A DNA stretch of 44,746 nucleotides from Gemmatimonadota bacterium (GTDB lineage: Bacteria; Gemmatimonadota; Gemmatimonadetes; Gemmatimonadales; GWC2-71-9): positions 3,533,466-3,578,211 of the forward strand of contig CP070666.1 of assembly GCA_020351775.1 (NCBI GenBank), read 5' to 3'. The position numbers were made by a program, and so were the translations under genes. Shown here one piece after another: positions 24,832 through 33,547 of the stretch; positions within the stretch are counted from its first letter, which is position 1; every line of letters starts with the position of its first letter. The notes beneath the pieces are model-generated. The model searched no databases and was not told the DNA's origin. It saw nothing but the letters and a program-made list of their open reading frames with translations.

Positions 24832-25527
24832 ATGCTTCGTGAGCTGATCAGTATCTTCCGCTCCAGTGACCCACTTGGCGAGATTGGCAAGCACTTCGTC
24901 GAGATGCTCAGTATTGCAAAGGAACTCGCTCTCAGAGCGGGCGCGATCGTCTTCGAACGAGAGCTGTCACCCGAAGGGCTGACGTGGATCTACCAGCAGG
25001 ACGTACGGGTGAACAAGCTCGAACGGCTGATTCGCAAACAGGTCATAACCCACTTGTCGGTCTCCGGGAACAGACTAGACCTGCCGTACTGCATTCTGCT
25101 GATCAGCCTGGTCAAGGACGTCGAACGTATTGGTGACTACGCAAAGAACCTGGTCGAGATCCGTGAGTTCTTCACGGGTCCGCTGCCGGAGGACGAGTTG
25201 GTGTCCGAACTGAAGCAGATCCGCAAGGGAGTCGAGCTGGCATTCGAGGCCCTGGTCGATGTGCGCGATCGGTCAGACCAGGAAAAGGCCCTCAGTCTGA
25301 TTCGTGAGGGAATGGCACTGGCACGGCGCTGCGATACGCTGGTCACGAATGTCGCCCAGAGTTCATACGACGCCCGCACTGCAACGGCCACAGTCCTGGC
25401 CACACGTTACTACAAGCGGATCGGCGGTCATGTACTCAATATCCTCTCCAGCATCGTGATGCCACTGCACAAGGTGGACTACTACGATGAGGACTCCATT
25501 CCGGAGGAATTCAAGACGCAGCCCTAG
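24832..25527 (+). CDS. PhoU domain-containing protein
   Basis: 231 residues from the ATG at 24832, which has a G-rich ribosome site (GGGGGG at 24821-24826). The ATG at 24817 would overlap the transporter stop. It is all-helical. The region VNKLERLIRKQVITHLS, then LPYCILLISLVKDVERIGDYAKNLVEI (about 78-104) carries the PhoU metal-cluster helix E-x3-D-x4 motif (DVERIGDYAKN). A second helical bundle ends YYKRIGGHVLNILSSIVMP, with the matching RIGGH in place of RIGDH. PhoU proteins restrain phosphate uptake. Coupling to the Na/Pi transporter suggests it gates that transporter rather than a PstSCAB system. Confidence 0.88.
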   Translation: MLRELISIFRSSDPLGEIGKHFVEMLSIAKELALRAGAIVFERELSPEGLTWIYQQDVRVNKLERLIRKQVITHLSVSGNRLDLPYCILLISLVKDVERIGDYAKNLVEIREFFTGPLPEDELVSELKQIRKGVELAFEALVDVRDRSDQEKALSLIREGMALARRCDTLVTNVAQSSYDARTATATVLATRYYKRIGGHVLNILSSIVMPLHKVDYYDEDSIPEEFKTQP

Positions 25528-25985
25528 CGTATTCGTTGCATGCTCTCACGCATCACGCGCACTGCGAGCCACGGGATGTACCAAGCTCGAAATACGCCGA
25601 TGATCCGGCTGGCCGAGCCATGACCATCCGATGGCAAAGTCCCCTCCCACCGGTTATTCCCTCGCAGGATATATCGTACGCGGCAACAAGCGACGACGAT
25701 CCAAAATGAAACGACGTGAAAACGAAACATCCGACTCAATCAGGCCGGAGGCACTGCGCCCGCTCGGCCGGGACCTCGCGCACCGTGAAGCGCGCCGAAT
25801 CGAGCGACTGGCCGAGATGGTCGGGGACTCTCGGCTTTTGACGCGGACACCATAAATGGGAGATCCGGACTAGCGCAGCGCTCCAAACAACTCGCCTGCC
25901 CGGGCGATTCCTGGTCACGTTGCCAGCTGGTCGAGCGCAGGGCCGGACCGTATAGTTGAGCATCGGCAAAGCCGGAGTTGTCAGC
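25528..25985. other. Intergenic region between PhoU and radical SAM genes
   Basis: About 460 bases. It contains the palindrome GATATATC at 25668-25675 (also present upstream of padR 2) and one doubtful small ORF from 25706. No RNA gene or terminator is evident. Confidence 0.4.
25706..25855 (+). CDS. Doubtful small basic ORF
   Basis: 49 codons beginning MKRRENETSDSIRPEALRPL and ending LAEMVGDSRLLTRTP. It is charged and helical-looking (REARRIERLAEMV) with no recognised family. There is no Shine-Dalgarno, but the AT-rich GATATATC palindrome lies 30 bases upstream and could be a promoter. It could equally be chance coding in a GC-rich gap; the frame is also open from an ATG at 25631. Confidence 0.2.
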   Translation: MKRRENETSDSIRPEALRPLGRDLAHREARRIERLAEMVGDSRLLTRTP

Positions 25986-27080
25986 GTGGCCCGCCGGTTT
26001 GAAGACTGCAGGCAAAGAGGATCGATCTGCGTCAACTGCCACCGCCGTGTGTCGATCGGTTCGGGAGCACTCGGCATCTGTAGCAGCTGCATCCAGTCTG
26101 AATTTAGCAAAGTGCGCAGCCATGTTGCTGCAGTCCACGCCCGGTGCCGCTCCGAGTTCGGTCTGCCTGCGGAGCCGCCTCGCGCACCTGGGGGCGTCGA
26201 GTGTAGTCTCTGCAGCAACGCATGCCAAATGAGCGAGGGGCAGCGCGGGTTCTGCGGCCTGCGCACCATCGAGAAGGGCCATATCAAACACCTCGCTGGA
26301 ACGCCCTCGAAAGGTCTGCTCAGTTGGTACCGCGATCCGCTGCCGACCAACTGCGTCGCGGACTGGGTCTGTGAGGGCAGTCGGCATCCCGGTTGCCACA
26401 ACCTGGCGGTCTTCTACGAGAGTTGCACAGCGGATTGTCTCTTCTGCCAGAACTGGCATTTCCGGCAGATGTCACCCGAACGGCACAGGACGACCAGCGC
26501 GTCCGACCTCGCCGCGGCAGCAAACAAGCGCACTTTCTGCGTCTGCTACTTCGGCGGAGATCCCGCATCACAGATGCCACACGCACTGGCCACATCCAAG
26601 CTGCTGGCGCGGCGCGGCGTACGAGTGTGTTGGGAGACCGCCGGTACGATGCATCCCAAGTTGTTGGACGCCGCCGTCAGGCATTCACTGGACTCCGGCG
26701 GCTGCATCAAGTTCGATCTCAAGGCGTTTGACGAAGAGCTCCATCTCGCGCTGTGCGGTATATCGAACCGGCGGACGCTGGCCAACTTCGCACGTGCCGC
26801 AAAACGGAGCCACGAACGGCCGGACCTGCCGCTGGTGGTCGCCAGCACCCTGCTCGTGCCGGGCTACGTCGATCCGCACCAGATCGCTAAGATCGCACGG
26901 TTCATCGCTGAGATCGACCCGGACATCCCCTACGCCCTGCTCGCGTTCGCGCCCCACTTCCACATGAGCGACCTGCCGTACACCAATGAGTCGCACGCTC
27001 GCGATGCCGAGGCCGCTGCTCGCGCGTCGGGCCTCAGCAACGTTCGCATAGGTAACCGCCACCTGCTGCGGCAACCTTGA
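25986..27080 (+). CDS. Cys-rich radical SAM protein (PflA/AmrS-like)
   Basis: 364 residues from GTG at 25986 (GGAG 8 bases upstream); a TTG at 25956 would add ten. Residue numbers here count from the TTG. The radical SAM cluster is C157-x3-C161-x2-C164 (CTADCLFCQNW). The CFCQNW-type motif, the preceding CSLCSNACQMSEGQRGFCG (C83, C86, C90, C100) and later 'ETAGTMHP', 'IKFDLKAFDE' resemble pyruvate-formate-lyase-activating and AmmeMemoRadiSam enzymes. A zinc-ribbon-like N-terminus (C25-x2-C28 ... C42-x2-C45) and additional Cys (133, 139, 147) are extra. It should generate a 5'-deoxyadenosyl radical; the substrate is unknown and no glycyl-radical enzyme or MEMO gene is adjacent. Confidence 0.8.
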   Translation: MARRFEDCRQRGSICVNCHRRVSIGSGALGICSSCIQSEFSKVRSHVAAVHARCRSEFGLPAEPPRAPGGVECSLCSNACQMSEGQRGFCGLRTIEKGHIKHLAGTPSKGLLSWYRDPLPTNCVADWVCEGSRHPGCHNLAVFYESCTADCLFCQNWHFRQMSPERHRTTSASDLAAAANKRTFCVCYFGGDPASQMPHALATSKLLARRGVRVCWETAGTMHPKLLDAAVRHSLDSGGCIKFDLKAFDEELHLALCGISNRRTLANFARAAKRSHERPDLPLVVASTLLVPGYVDPHQIAKIARFIAEIDPDIPYALLAFAPHFHMSDLPYTNESHARDAEAAARASGLSNVRIGNRHLLRQP

Positions 27081-27186
27081 CGAGTGCGGCAGCGTCGACC
27101 AACGTCATTGCGGCCTGGAACGCACGATCGCCGTGAGCCACGTGAGACCGACTACCGAGATGGATATCCGAAAGAAGGGTAACGAA

Positions 27187-28926
27187 ATGACCAATAGACA
27201 ACGGATGACCGCTGGGCTCTTCACCGTTCCCTTGCTTGCATTCAACTCCGTGTTGTGCGGAGCGCAGGCACCCGAACTGCGGTTCGACCACAATCACACG
27301 TATGCCGAAGTCGTCGAATACCTGCGGCAGGTGGTTAGGGCATACCCGGGCATCACGAGGCTGCACACAATCGGGCAGAGCTTTGAGGGCCGCGATCTAC
27401 TGGTGCTCGAGGTCACCAATCAGAGTACCGGAGATGCCCTGGACAAGCCGGGGTTTTGGATGGACGGCAATCTCCACGCAAGTGAGGTGATGGGTGCGGA
27501 GGTCTGCCTGAAGAACATCGATGTGCTGGTCAGGCAGTACGGCAACGATCCATTCGTCACCAACCTCGTGGACACCAGAGCCATTTACATCATGCCCAAG
27601 CTGAACCCGGATGGTTCCGACCACTACCTGACGAAACCGGACGGAATGCGAAGCAGCGTGCGACCGCATGATACCGACCGCGACGGTGCGTTCGACGAAG
27701 ACCCCCCAGAGGACTTGGATGGCGATGGCAACATCCTGCAGATGCGCGTGCGAGATGTAACAGGTCCCATGAAGACCTCACCCGATGATCCCCGTCTCAT
27801 GGTACGTGCAGAGCCGGGCGAGCCTGGCGAATGGAGGGTCTATTCAGAGGGAATCGACAACGACAACGACGGTCGCTTCAACGAGGATGGCGTAGGCGGC
27901 CTTGACATCAACCGCAACTGGCCGGGTCAGTGGCAACAGGAACATATCCAGAGAGGCGCCGGCCCCTACCCCCTGTCGGAGCCGGAGACCCGGGCAGTGG
28001 CCGATTTTCTGTTATCACACCCGAACGTGACCGGACTTATCAACCACCACATGGCCGGCAACTTCGTATATCGGCCTCCCACTGCTCTTCACCTCGACCC
28101 GGTGACCGGTGAAGAGCAGCCGATGGCACCGGCTGACGAGGCCGTGTTCACGTTCTTCGGGAACAAGTACTCCGAGATCCTCTACGACCAGCGTGTGACG
28201 ACGGTGTACGGTCGGAGCGGACCCCCGAGACACGGCGCCATATGGGGCGTGATGATCGGCTGGGCCTACGACCACTACGGTGTCTTCAGTTGGGTACCCG
28301 AGATGGGATCCTACGCGCCATTCGCCGACTACGACGATGACGGAGATGCAACGCAAGTTGAGCGGCTGCAGTGGAACGACACGGAGATGGACGGTAGGAT
28401 CTTCGTCGATTGGACACCATACGACCATCCGCAACTCGGCCAAGTCGAGATCGGCGGTTTCGTGAGCAAATTGTACGATCCGGATCGCGGCAGCTACACC
28501 GCCGTGATGTGCACACCCGGATCGATATTCGATGAATTCCTGCAGAAGCACGCCGAATGGAATCTGTGGATGGCCTCGATGTCACCGTACGTGCAGGTGA
28601 CCGAGTTGACTATGACACAAGAGGAAGCCGGGTACGCGCGCATTACCGCCAAGGTTCAGAACCAGGGCTATCTGCCGACCAACGTGACCGAACAGGCAAT
28701 CCGCAACGAGACGGCCAAGCGAGTCACAGTATCGATATCGCTCGAGGGTGCAGAATTGGTGTTCGGTGATCAGATCGTCGATCTTGGGCACCTCGCCGGA
28801 AACCGCGCTGCGCCTGTGACTGCCCAATGGATGATCAGGGTCAGCGGAACGCGCGAGCCAACAGTCGTCGTCACCGCTGTCTCCGAGAAGGGTGGCACAC
28901 ACTCGCGAAGCCTGGCCCCTCGGTAG
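27187..28926 (+). CDS. Secreted M14 family zinc carboxypeptidase
   Basis: 579 residues. Signal peptide in about 1-28 (LFTVPLLAFNSVLCGAQA). The M14 domain (about 35-470) has zinc ligands H97 and E100 (LHASE), NRNW (242-245) for the substrate carboxylate, and H287/H288 (INHHMAG) as third ligand. The catalytic Glu is in WVPEMG. An Asp-rich insertion (about 161-235: DTDRDGAFDED, DLDGDGN, DNDNDGRFNEDG) looks like calcium-binding thrombospondin-type loops. After the peptidase a beta-rich tail (about 480-575) resembles a CARDB-like or Ig-like domain. Cleaves C-terminal residues from peptides outside the cytoplasm. The start at 27187 is supported by AAGAAGGG upstream; earlier in-frame ATGs lack a leader. 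Confidence 0.9.
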   Translation: MTNRQRMTAGLFTVPLLAFNSVLCGAQAPELRFDHNHTYAEVVEYLRQVVRAYPGITRLHTIGQSFEGRDLLVLEVTNQSTGDALDKPGFWMDGNLHASEVMGAEVCLKNIDVLVRQYGNDPFVTNLVDTRAIYIMPKLNPDGSDHYLTKPDGMRSSVRPHDTDRDGAFDEDPPEDLDGDGNILQMRVRDVTGPMKTSPDDPRLMVRAEPGEPGEWRVYSEGIDNDNDGRFNEDGVGGLDINRNWPGQWQQEHIQRGAGPYPLSEPETRAVADFLLSHPNVTGLINHHMAGNFVYRPPTALHLDPVTGEEQPMAPADEAVFTFFGNKYSEILYDQRVTTVYGRSGPPRHGAIWGVMIGWAYDHYGVFSWVPEMGSYAPFADYDDDGDATQVERLQWNDTEMDGRIFVDWTPYDHPQLGQVEIGGFVSKLYDPDRGSYTAVMCTPGSIFDEFLQKHAEWNLWMASMSPYVQVTELTMTQEEAGYARITAKVQNQGYLPTNVTEQAIRNETAKRVTVSISLEGAELVFGDQIVDLGHLAGNRAAPVTAQWMIRVSGTREPTVVVTAVSEKGGTHSRSLAPR

Positions 28927-29043
28927 CCGTCAAGCTCGGGAGTGGGAGTCCAGAGACGGCACCCGCCCCCATCCGGCATCTCCGATGAGATCGAGAGACC
29001 CCGCCCCGTCAGGGCAGGACTGGAGAGGCTATGTTGAGGCGAG

Positions 29044-29073
29044 TTGACTTTGCGTGACAAAGTACTTTACATT
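29044..29073 (+). promoter_or_regulatory. Promoter with nested palindromes upstream of the C25-like gene
   Basis: TTGACT (29044-29049) and TACATT (29068-29073) are spaced by 18 bases as -35 and -10. Between them lie CTTTG-N5-CAAAG (29048-29062) and the perfect 10-bp palindrome AAAGTACTTT (29059-29068), which overlaps the -10. The arrangement suggests a repressor operator, identity unknown. Confidence 0.5.
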
Positions 29074-29105
29074 GCGGCAGTCTTGGCCATGACGAGGAGC
29101 AATCT

Positions 29106-30806
29106 GTGCTCGGGAGCGTCAGCGTTGTCGTAGCCGTCCTCCAGGCCGCATCGGGGCAGTTGCCGGAGCGGGAGTCAGTAGTGCTCTCTCAGGCACAGGA
29201 CCCCTACCGCGCCCTCGCCCTGGAGGTCGCCGCCGCGGAGTCCGTCGCGGTGGTGGAGTCGCTCTCCGAGGTTGCTCACCTGGCGCCCGTTCACGTGTTG
29301 TGGGTCACGGCCCCCGCGTCCCTATCGGACGAGGAGATGATCCGGGCAGGACGGTTCCTCGAGGATCACCCCGACATTGCCGTCGGAATCATCACGGGGT
29401 CCACTGCCGGACAAGCCCGCGCTCTCTGGTTGCGGGCGAGTGACGCGAAAGGCACCAGGGCCGCGTACGCAATCGCGAAGCACCCACGCACCGGCGTGGG
29501 GCTCCCGATCGGATTGGTCAAAGACGCTCCGGGCAAGAGAAGCGCGCATACGCTCACGAAAACCTCCTTCTCGAATGCTCTGACGGAGGTGGACTACCTG
29601 ACGTTTGCTGGCCACGGCGGACCGGCGTATCTGGGTCTACCGAACGAATCCCGGTTCGGCGCGGCTGACGTTCCCAGCCTTCCCCCCATCGTGATTGGCA
29701 CGGGCAGCTGTAACGCCCTCCGACCCTGGGCCCCTCGGTCCCTGGCCCTCGCGTTCGTGGATAGCGGAGCGGCAGCCTACGCCGGATTCACCTTCAGCCC
29801 CATCGCCGGCTACCTGCTGGGCCAGTACAAGGACCTATCCTTCCGACACACATGGCCTGGCTTCACCGTGGGAGAGATGATCCAGCTTCAGAACCAGGGC
29901 ACTCTCAGTGCGTTCGCGACGTTCCCATACTACTTCCTCGCGGGCGATCCCAGGCTCCACCTTCGTGACGCGGCGCCATATCGCTTCGTGAGTGACCGGA
30001 CTTCCGGGGACGAGCGGATTCTGGAGCTCGAGGACGTTGCCGCCGGAGTGGTGCCCATCCGAATCCCGAATGGCGCGGGGTACGGCTTTGCAGAGGTTCC
30101 AGGTGTCGGCTCTGCCGCGGTGACGGACCGGTTCTACAACGGTCGAATCCAGATGATGGACTGGGGGGAGGACAAGCTTCTCCTGGTAGTACAGCAGGCG
30201 CCGGCACTCACAGTCCGACTGCGTCGCTCAGCGCCCTGGCACCGGACAATAACGCGGCCCCCCACCGACGCCTTGGACCACACCTTCGTGTATCTACCAC
30301 AGACAGGGGGCATACCGGCCCCGATTCTCGGTCTGGCAGCATGGTCGATGGTTCTGCTCTGGGGCCACAGAGCCCGAAAGGGCATAGTACGACCCGTCCT
30401 CGGAAGATCCTTTCTCGCAGGCGGCGTGCTCGCTGCCATCCTGGGATTGTATACGCTGTTCCGTTCCGGCAACGTCGCTGTGACAAGCAAAGTCATCACG
30501 CCGTCAATGCTGGAGGCGCTGGACTTCTTCTTCCTGTTCTCGGGAGCAGCGCTGCTCTACGCCCTGAGCCGATCGTGGCGAGGACGAACCCTTGCCTTCC
30601 TACTAGGCGCCTTCCCGGCCCTCGGTCCAGCCCTCTTCTCCTTTGCGGGCTTCACGGCGATCAACATCCGACTAGCATCCGTCCTCGGCGCAGGGCTATA
30701 CACGCATCACATGGGAGTCCTGTCCTCCATCTCCTTTATGCTTCTTGTCCCGCCACTGTTCCTTGCGTTCAGGTTGGCAGAATCACGACCGTCTATACGT
30801 CCTTGA
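29106..30806 (+). CDS. Gingipain-like (peptidase C25, caspase-hemoglobinase fold) protein with polytopic membrane C-terminus
   Basis: 566 residues, GTG start with GAGGAG 6 bases upstream. Residues about 4-17 are hydrophobic and may be a signal peptide. The core (about 60-290) has the clan CD dyad: H170 in YLTFAGHGGPAYLG and C202 in IVIGTGSCNAL, 32 residues apart (33 in gingipains RgpB and Kgp). It is followed by YYFLAGDPRLHL, matching the 'GDPxL' element common to C25 peptidases. A beta-rich linker (about 305-375) leads to about five transmembrane segments (403-420, 433-452, 470-488, 495-515, 537-556). Membrane anchoring by a polytopic C-terminal domain instead of a secretion-sorting domain is unusual. 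Protease activity and specificity are inferred; other clan CD folds (CHAT, metacaspase) are less likely because of the GDP element. Confidence 0.7.
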   Translation: MLGSVSVVVAVLQAASGQLPERESVVLSQAQDPYRALALEVAAAESVAVVESLSEVAHLAPVHVLWVTAPASLSDEEMIRAGRFLEDHPDIAVGIITGSTAGQARALWLRASDAKGTRAAYAIAKHPRTGVGLPIGLVKDAPGKRSAHTLTKTSFSNALTEVDYLTFAGHGGPAYLGLPNESRFGAADVPSLPPIVIGTGSCNALRPWAPRSLALAFVDSGAAAYAGFTFSPIAGYLLGQYKDLSFRHTWPGFTVGEMIQLQNQGTLSAFATFPYYFLAGDPRLHLRDAAPYRFVSDRTSGDERILELEDVAAGVVPIRIPNGAGYGFAEVPGVGSAAVTDRFYNGRIQMMDWGEDKLLLVVQQAPALTVRLRRSAPWHRTITRPPTDALDHTFVYLPQTGGIPAPILGLAAWSMVLLWGHRARKGIVRPVLGRSFLAGGVLAAILGLYTLFRSGNVAVTSKVITPSMLEALDFFFLFSGAALLYALSRSWRGRTLAFLLGAFPALGPALFSFAGFTAINIRLASVLGAGLYTHHMGVLSSISFMLLVPPLFLAFRLAESRPSIRP

Positions 30807-31206
30807 GCAGAGACAAGACCCGATCCAACGCCACCCCCGGTTCCGTTGAGGTCTTGCTGCCGCTCGGGCACCAACACGTCGTCAGCCTGGGATGCGGAAC
30901 GCCGGTTGCCGCACAGGGAACCGCTAGCAGCCCGATGCGGTGAGATCTGCGGCCATTGCCCCGGCAGTTCGGTGAGCAGAGTGTCACAGATGCGTGCATC
31001 GATGCCGATTGGCCTGGCGTGCCTCGCTTCGCGGGCCCTACTCACCATAGCCATCCTGCGTGCAGCAGCCGTCGGCATCAGTTACCGGCCGACCCTGTAG
31101 TGCAGGTGTGACACCAGCGGGCACGGGCTGCCTTGATCGAGGAATCGAGGTAACGGTATGAGGAAGCTCGAATCCGAGCGGCCGGGGGCCGTAGCCCGTA
31201 CCGCGT
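30807..31206. other. Convergent intergenic region
   Basis: About 400 bases between the C25-like gene and the leftward carboxylase operon. I see no supported gene, RNA or clear terminator; frames that stay open here lack family features. Confidence 0.4.
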
Positions 31207-31812
31207 CTACGCGGCTCTGAGCACAAACAGGAGCTGCCCGAGTGCAACCTCACTGGCATCTTCCACTGGGATCTGCACGACCTCACAACGCTCCGGCAGC
31301 CCATCGCCGTCCAGCCGGATCTGGTTGAAGCACTTCATGACCTCGACCAAGGCGAGTTGGGCACCTGGTTCGATCACGTCACCGACGTTCACGTATGCCG
31401 GGGATTGAGGGTCGGGCCGGCGGTAGAAGACACCGTGCGTTGGGGACTTCACTGGGATGTCGCCGGCTGCGTGCCCCCCGGCTGCGCTCATGGCTTGCCC
31501 GTCCCGATCGGCCCTGGCTGCGATCTGCTCGGCAGTAGCGGCCCCGACGCGAAGCAGCGGCGTGCGGTACTGAACTCGACTGACACCGTCGTTAACGAGC
31601 TGCTCCAGCACGGCACCACGCGCTCCCTGAGGCACCAGCAGGTGATAGAACCGCTGCAACTGGCTGAACGTTCCCATCCGCAGGTCCGGCGTGACGTATG
31701 CCCCTTTGGGCAGGTCCGGCCGGAACAAGCCAACCGCCGGCGACAGGAGCACGATCCGCTCCGAATCCTGAACATCGGGCTCCACCAGCGCTTTCAAAGT
31801 GCGCTCGAACAT
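31207..31812 (-). CDS. Biotin carboxyl carrier protein with apparent duplicated barrel domain
   Basis: 201 residues. The C-terminal domain (about 120-200) is a biotinyl domain: [23 protein letters not shown], then [11 protein letters not shown] with biotin-accepting K160. The usual AMKM context is replaced by VMKCF, which still keeps Met-Lys. It includes the 'thumb'-like insertion ([11 protein letters not shown]) of AccB-type carriers. The N-terminal half (about 19-92: [48 protein letters not shown]) follows the same barrel-sandwich pattern but lacks a Met-Lys. Last gene of the carboxylase operon, 4 bases after the carboxyltransferase stop. It shuttles carboxybiotin between the other two subunits. 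Confidence 0.82.
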   Translation of the reverse strand: MFERTLKALVEPDVQDSERIVLLSPAVGLFRPDLPKGAYVTPDLRMGTFSQLQRFYHLLVPQGARGAVLEQLVNDGVSRVQYRTPLLRVGAATAEQIAARADRDGQAMSAAGGHAAGDIPVKSPTHGVFYRRPDPQSPAYVNVGDVIEPGAQLALVEVMKCFNQIRLDGDGLPERCEVVQIPVEDASEVALGQLLFVLRAA

Positions 31813-31816
31813 GATG

Positions 31817-33547
31817 TCAGATCCTCCGGAACATCGCCGCCAGGTCGTGCAGCGACCAGATACGTGGTGTCTTGACGCGGCGGTAGCCGATACTCTGATA
31901 GCTCATCTCGATGATCGTCTCGAGATAGTCGCGCAGCTCCCCCATGAGGACGATCTCGTCGGTGTCGCGCTGGCGCGCTGAACGGAACGGATCCATGTCC
32001 TTAGTGATCCGCGCCTCCACACTGGCCATGCCTTGCTCGATCTTCGTCCGCTCGTCCGGGTCGTCGGTGATGATGTTGAAGTTGTGATCCAGTTTGGTGC
32101 GGAAAGCACCAATCGCGAGCGTGCGCCCCTCCATCACCGCAAGCCGCGTGATCGGTGTGGATAGCTGCAGCACCGGGTCGTAGGGGTGACCCGACATCGC
32201 GTAGTAGCCGGCTCCGGACGCCTTGCGCAGCAGGATCGTGATCATCGGCGTGGTGTTGGTCGAGTTGGTGTACAGCAGATCGGAGCCGTAGCCGAGGAGG
32301 CCGTGCTTCTCGGCCTCCGGCCCGATGTCGAAGCCGGATATGTCTTGCAGCCACACGATCGGTATACCGTCAGCGTTGCACGCTCTGGAGAAGGCCGAGA
32401 TCTTCGCGATGCCCTGCTGATAGAGCAGGCCGCCGGGCCGGGTATTGTGCGGGTCCTCCGGGTGCTGCGTGAGGAACTGGTTGTTGGCAATGAAGCCCGT
32501 GTATAGACCGGATACACGACCTACACCGATGATCATCTCTTGTCCGACCTCGGGGAGGAGCTCCCAAAACAGGCTGGCGTCCACCAGGCGCGAGATGACC
32601 TGCCGCATGTCGTAGGCCATGCGGTAGTCCACCGGCATCAATCCCGCCAACTCGACCGCGCGGAACCGCGGCTCTACCGGAGTCATGCCGAATCGGTAGT
32701 ACTCGATCGCCGACGTCGGCAGCATCTCGATCTCCCGGCGGATCATATGGATCGCGGCCGGATCGTCGGGAGCACGCATGTCCGCGCAGTTGGAGATGTG
32801 GACGTGGATATCGGGTCCCCCGATGTCGATCGACGTTATCGTCTGCGATTTCCCGCCCTTTACCAACGCCGCACCGGCGATGACCATGTAGGCGTTCTCG
32901 GTCATCACCACCTTGTCGCTTATGATCGGCATGTAGCCGCCGCCCGCTATACAGTCGCCGAACACCCCTGCCACCTGCGGCACCTGCTCCGAGGAAAGCA
33001 GGGAATTCATCTTGAAGATCTTCCCTGCACCGTACTTCCCTGGGAACGTGTTTGCTTGTTCCGGAAGGTTGAGACCCGAGCAGTCGATCAGGTAGATCAC
33101 AGGCACCTTGAGACGCAAAGCGATCTCCTGTGCGCGGATGATCTTTTCCGGCGTCTGCGGCCACCACGAGCCGGACGCTACTGTGTTGTCGTTTGCTATC
33201 ACGACCGTGTGCCGGCCACACACCTTCACAAACGCCGTGACGACTCCGGCGCCCGGCGACTTGCGGGGCGGGTCACCGAACTCGATGCCGTAGTTGACGA
33301 ACGTGCCGACCGGGAAGACCCGCGTTCCAGGATCCTTCAGCAGATCGATCCGCTCCCAAGTGGTCAGCTTCCCCTTCTGGTGTACCCGCTCTACGTATTC
33401 GGGACCCCAGCCTGCGGCCACCTCGTTGCGCCGCTCGAGGATGGTCTGCTCCAGGCCGCGCATGTGCGTGAGGTTGTTATCGTACTCGGCGGCGTCTAAC
33501 AGCTTCTCGATAGGTATCCCGATATCCTCGAGGACGACCTTGGCCAT
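31817..33547 (-). CDS. Biotin-dependent acyl-CoA carboxylase, carboxyltransferase subunit
   Basis: 576 residues, the usual size of fused alpha-beta carboxyltransferases (propionyl/methylcrotonyl-CoA carboxylase type). The N-terminal half has [45 protein letters not shown] (about 119-144), and [16 protein letters not shown] (about 200) with AGAALVKGG, forming the CoA pocket and oxyanion loop. The C-terminal half has [19 protein letters not shown] and [14 protein letters not shown], the carboxybiotin side. It moves the carboxyl group from biotin to an acyl-CoA; whether acetyl-, propionyl- or another CoA cannot be decided here. The start overlaps the accC stop (ATGA). Confidence 0.9.
   Translation of the reverse strand: MAKVVLEDIGIPIEKLLDAAEYDNNLTHMRGLEQTILERRNEVAAGWGPEYVERVHQKGKLTTWERIDLLKDPGTRVFPVGTFVNYGIEFGDPPRKSPGAGVVTAFVKVCGRHTVVIANDNTVASGSWWPQTPEKIIRAQEIALRLKVPVIYLIDCSGLNLPEQANTFPGKYGAGKIFKMNSLLSSEQVPQVAGVFGDCIAGGGYMPIISDKVVMTENAYMVIAGAALVKGGKSQTITSIDIGGPDIHVHISNCADMRAPDDPAAIHMIRREIEMLPTSAIEYYRFGMTPVEPRFRAVELAGLMPVDYRMAYDMRQVISRLVDASLFWELLPEVGQEMIIGVGRVSGLYTGFIANNQFLTQHPEDPHNTRPGGLLYQQGIAKISAFSRACNADGIPIVWLQDISGFDIGPEAEKHGLLGYGSDLLYTNSTNTTPMITILLRKASGAGYYAMSGHPYDPVLQLSTPITRLAVMEGRTLAIGAFRTKLDHNFNIITDDPDERTKIEQGMASVEARITKDMDPFRSARQRDTDEIVLMGELRDYLETIIEMSYQSIGYRRVKTPRIWSLHDLAAMFRRI

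Noticed and set aside
25524..25739. Leftward 71-codon frame after PhoU
   Set aside because: No Shine-Dalgarno, unusual composition, and it overlaps the other candidate small ORF in the same gap.
30707..31078. Leftward 123-codon frame over the end of the C25-like gene
   Set aside because: Low-complexity Arg/Ala/Gly composition and overlap with a better gene; no recognisable domain.
32540..33499. Rightward 319-codon frame opposite the carboxyltransferase gene
   Set aside because: Antisense to a strongly conserved enzyme; His/Arg/Asp-rich product typical of the complementary strand of GC-rich coding DNA.
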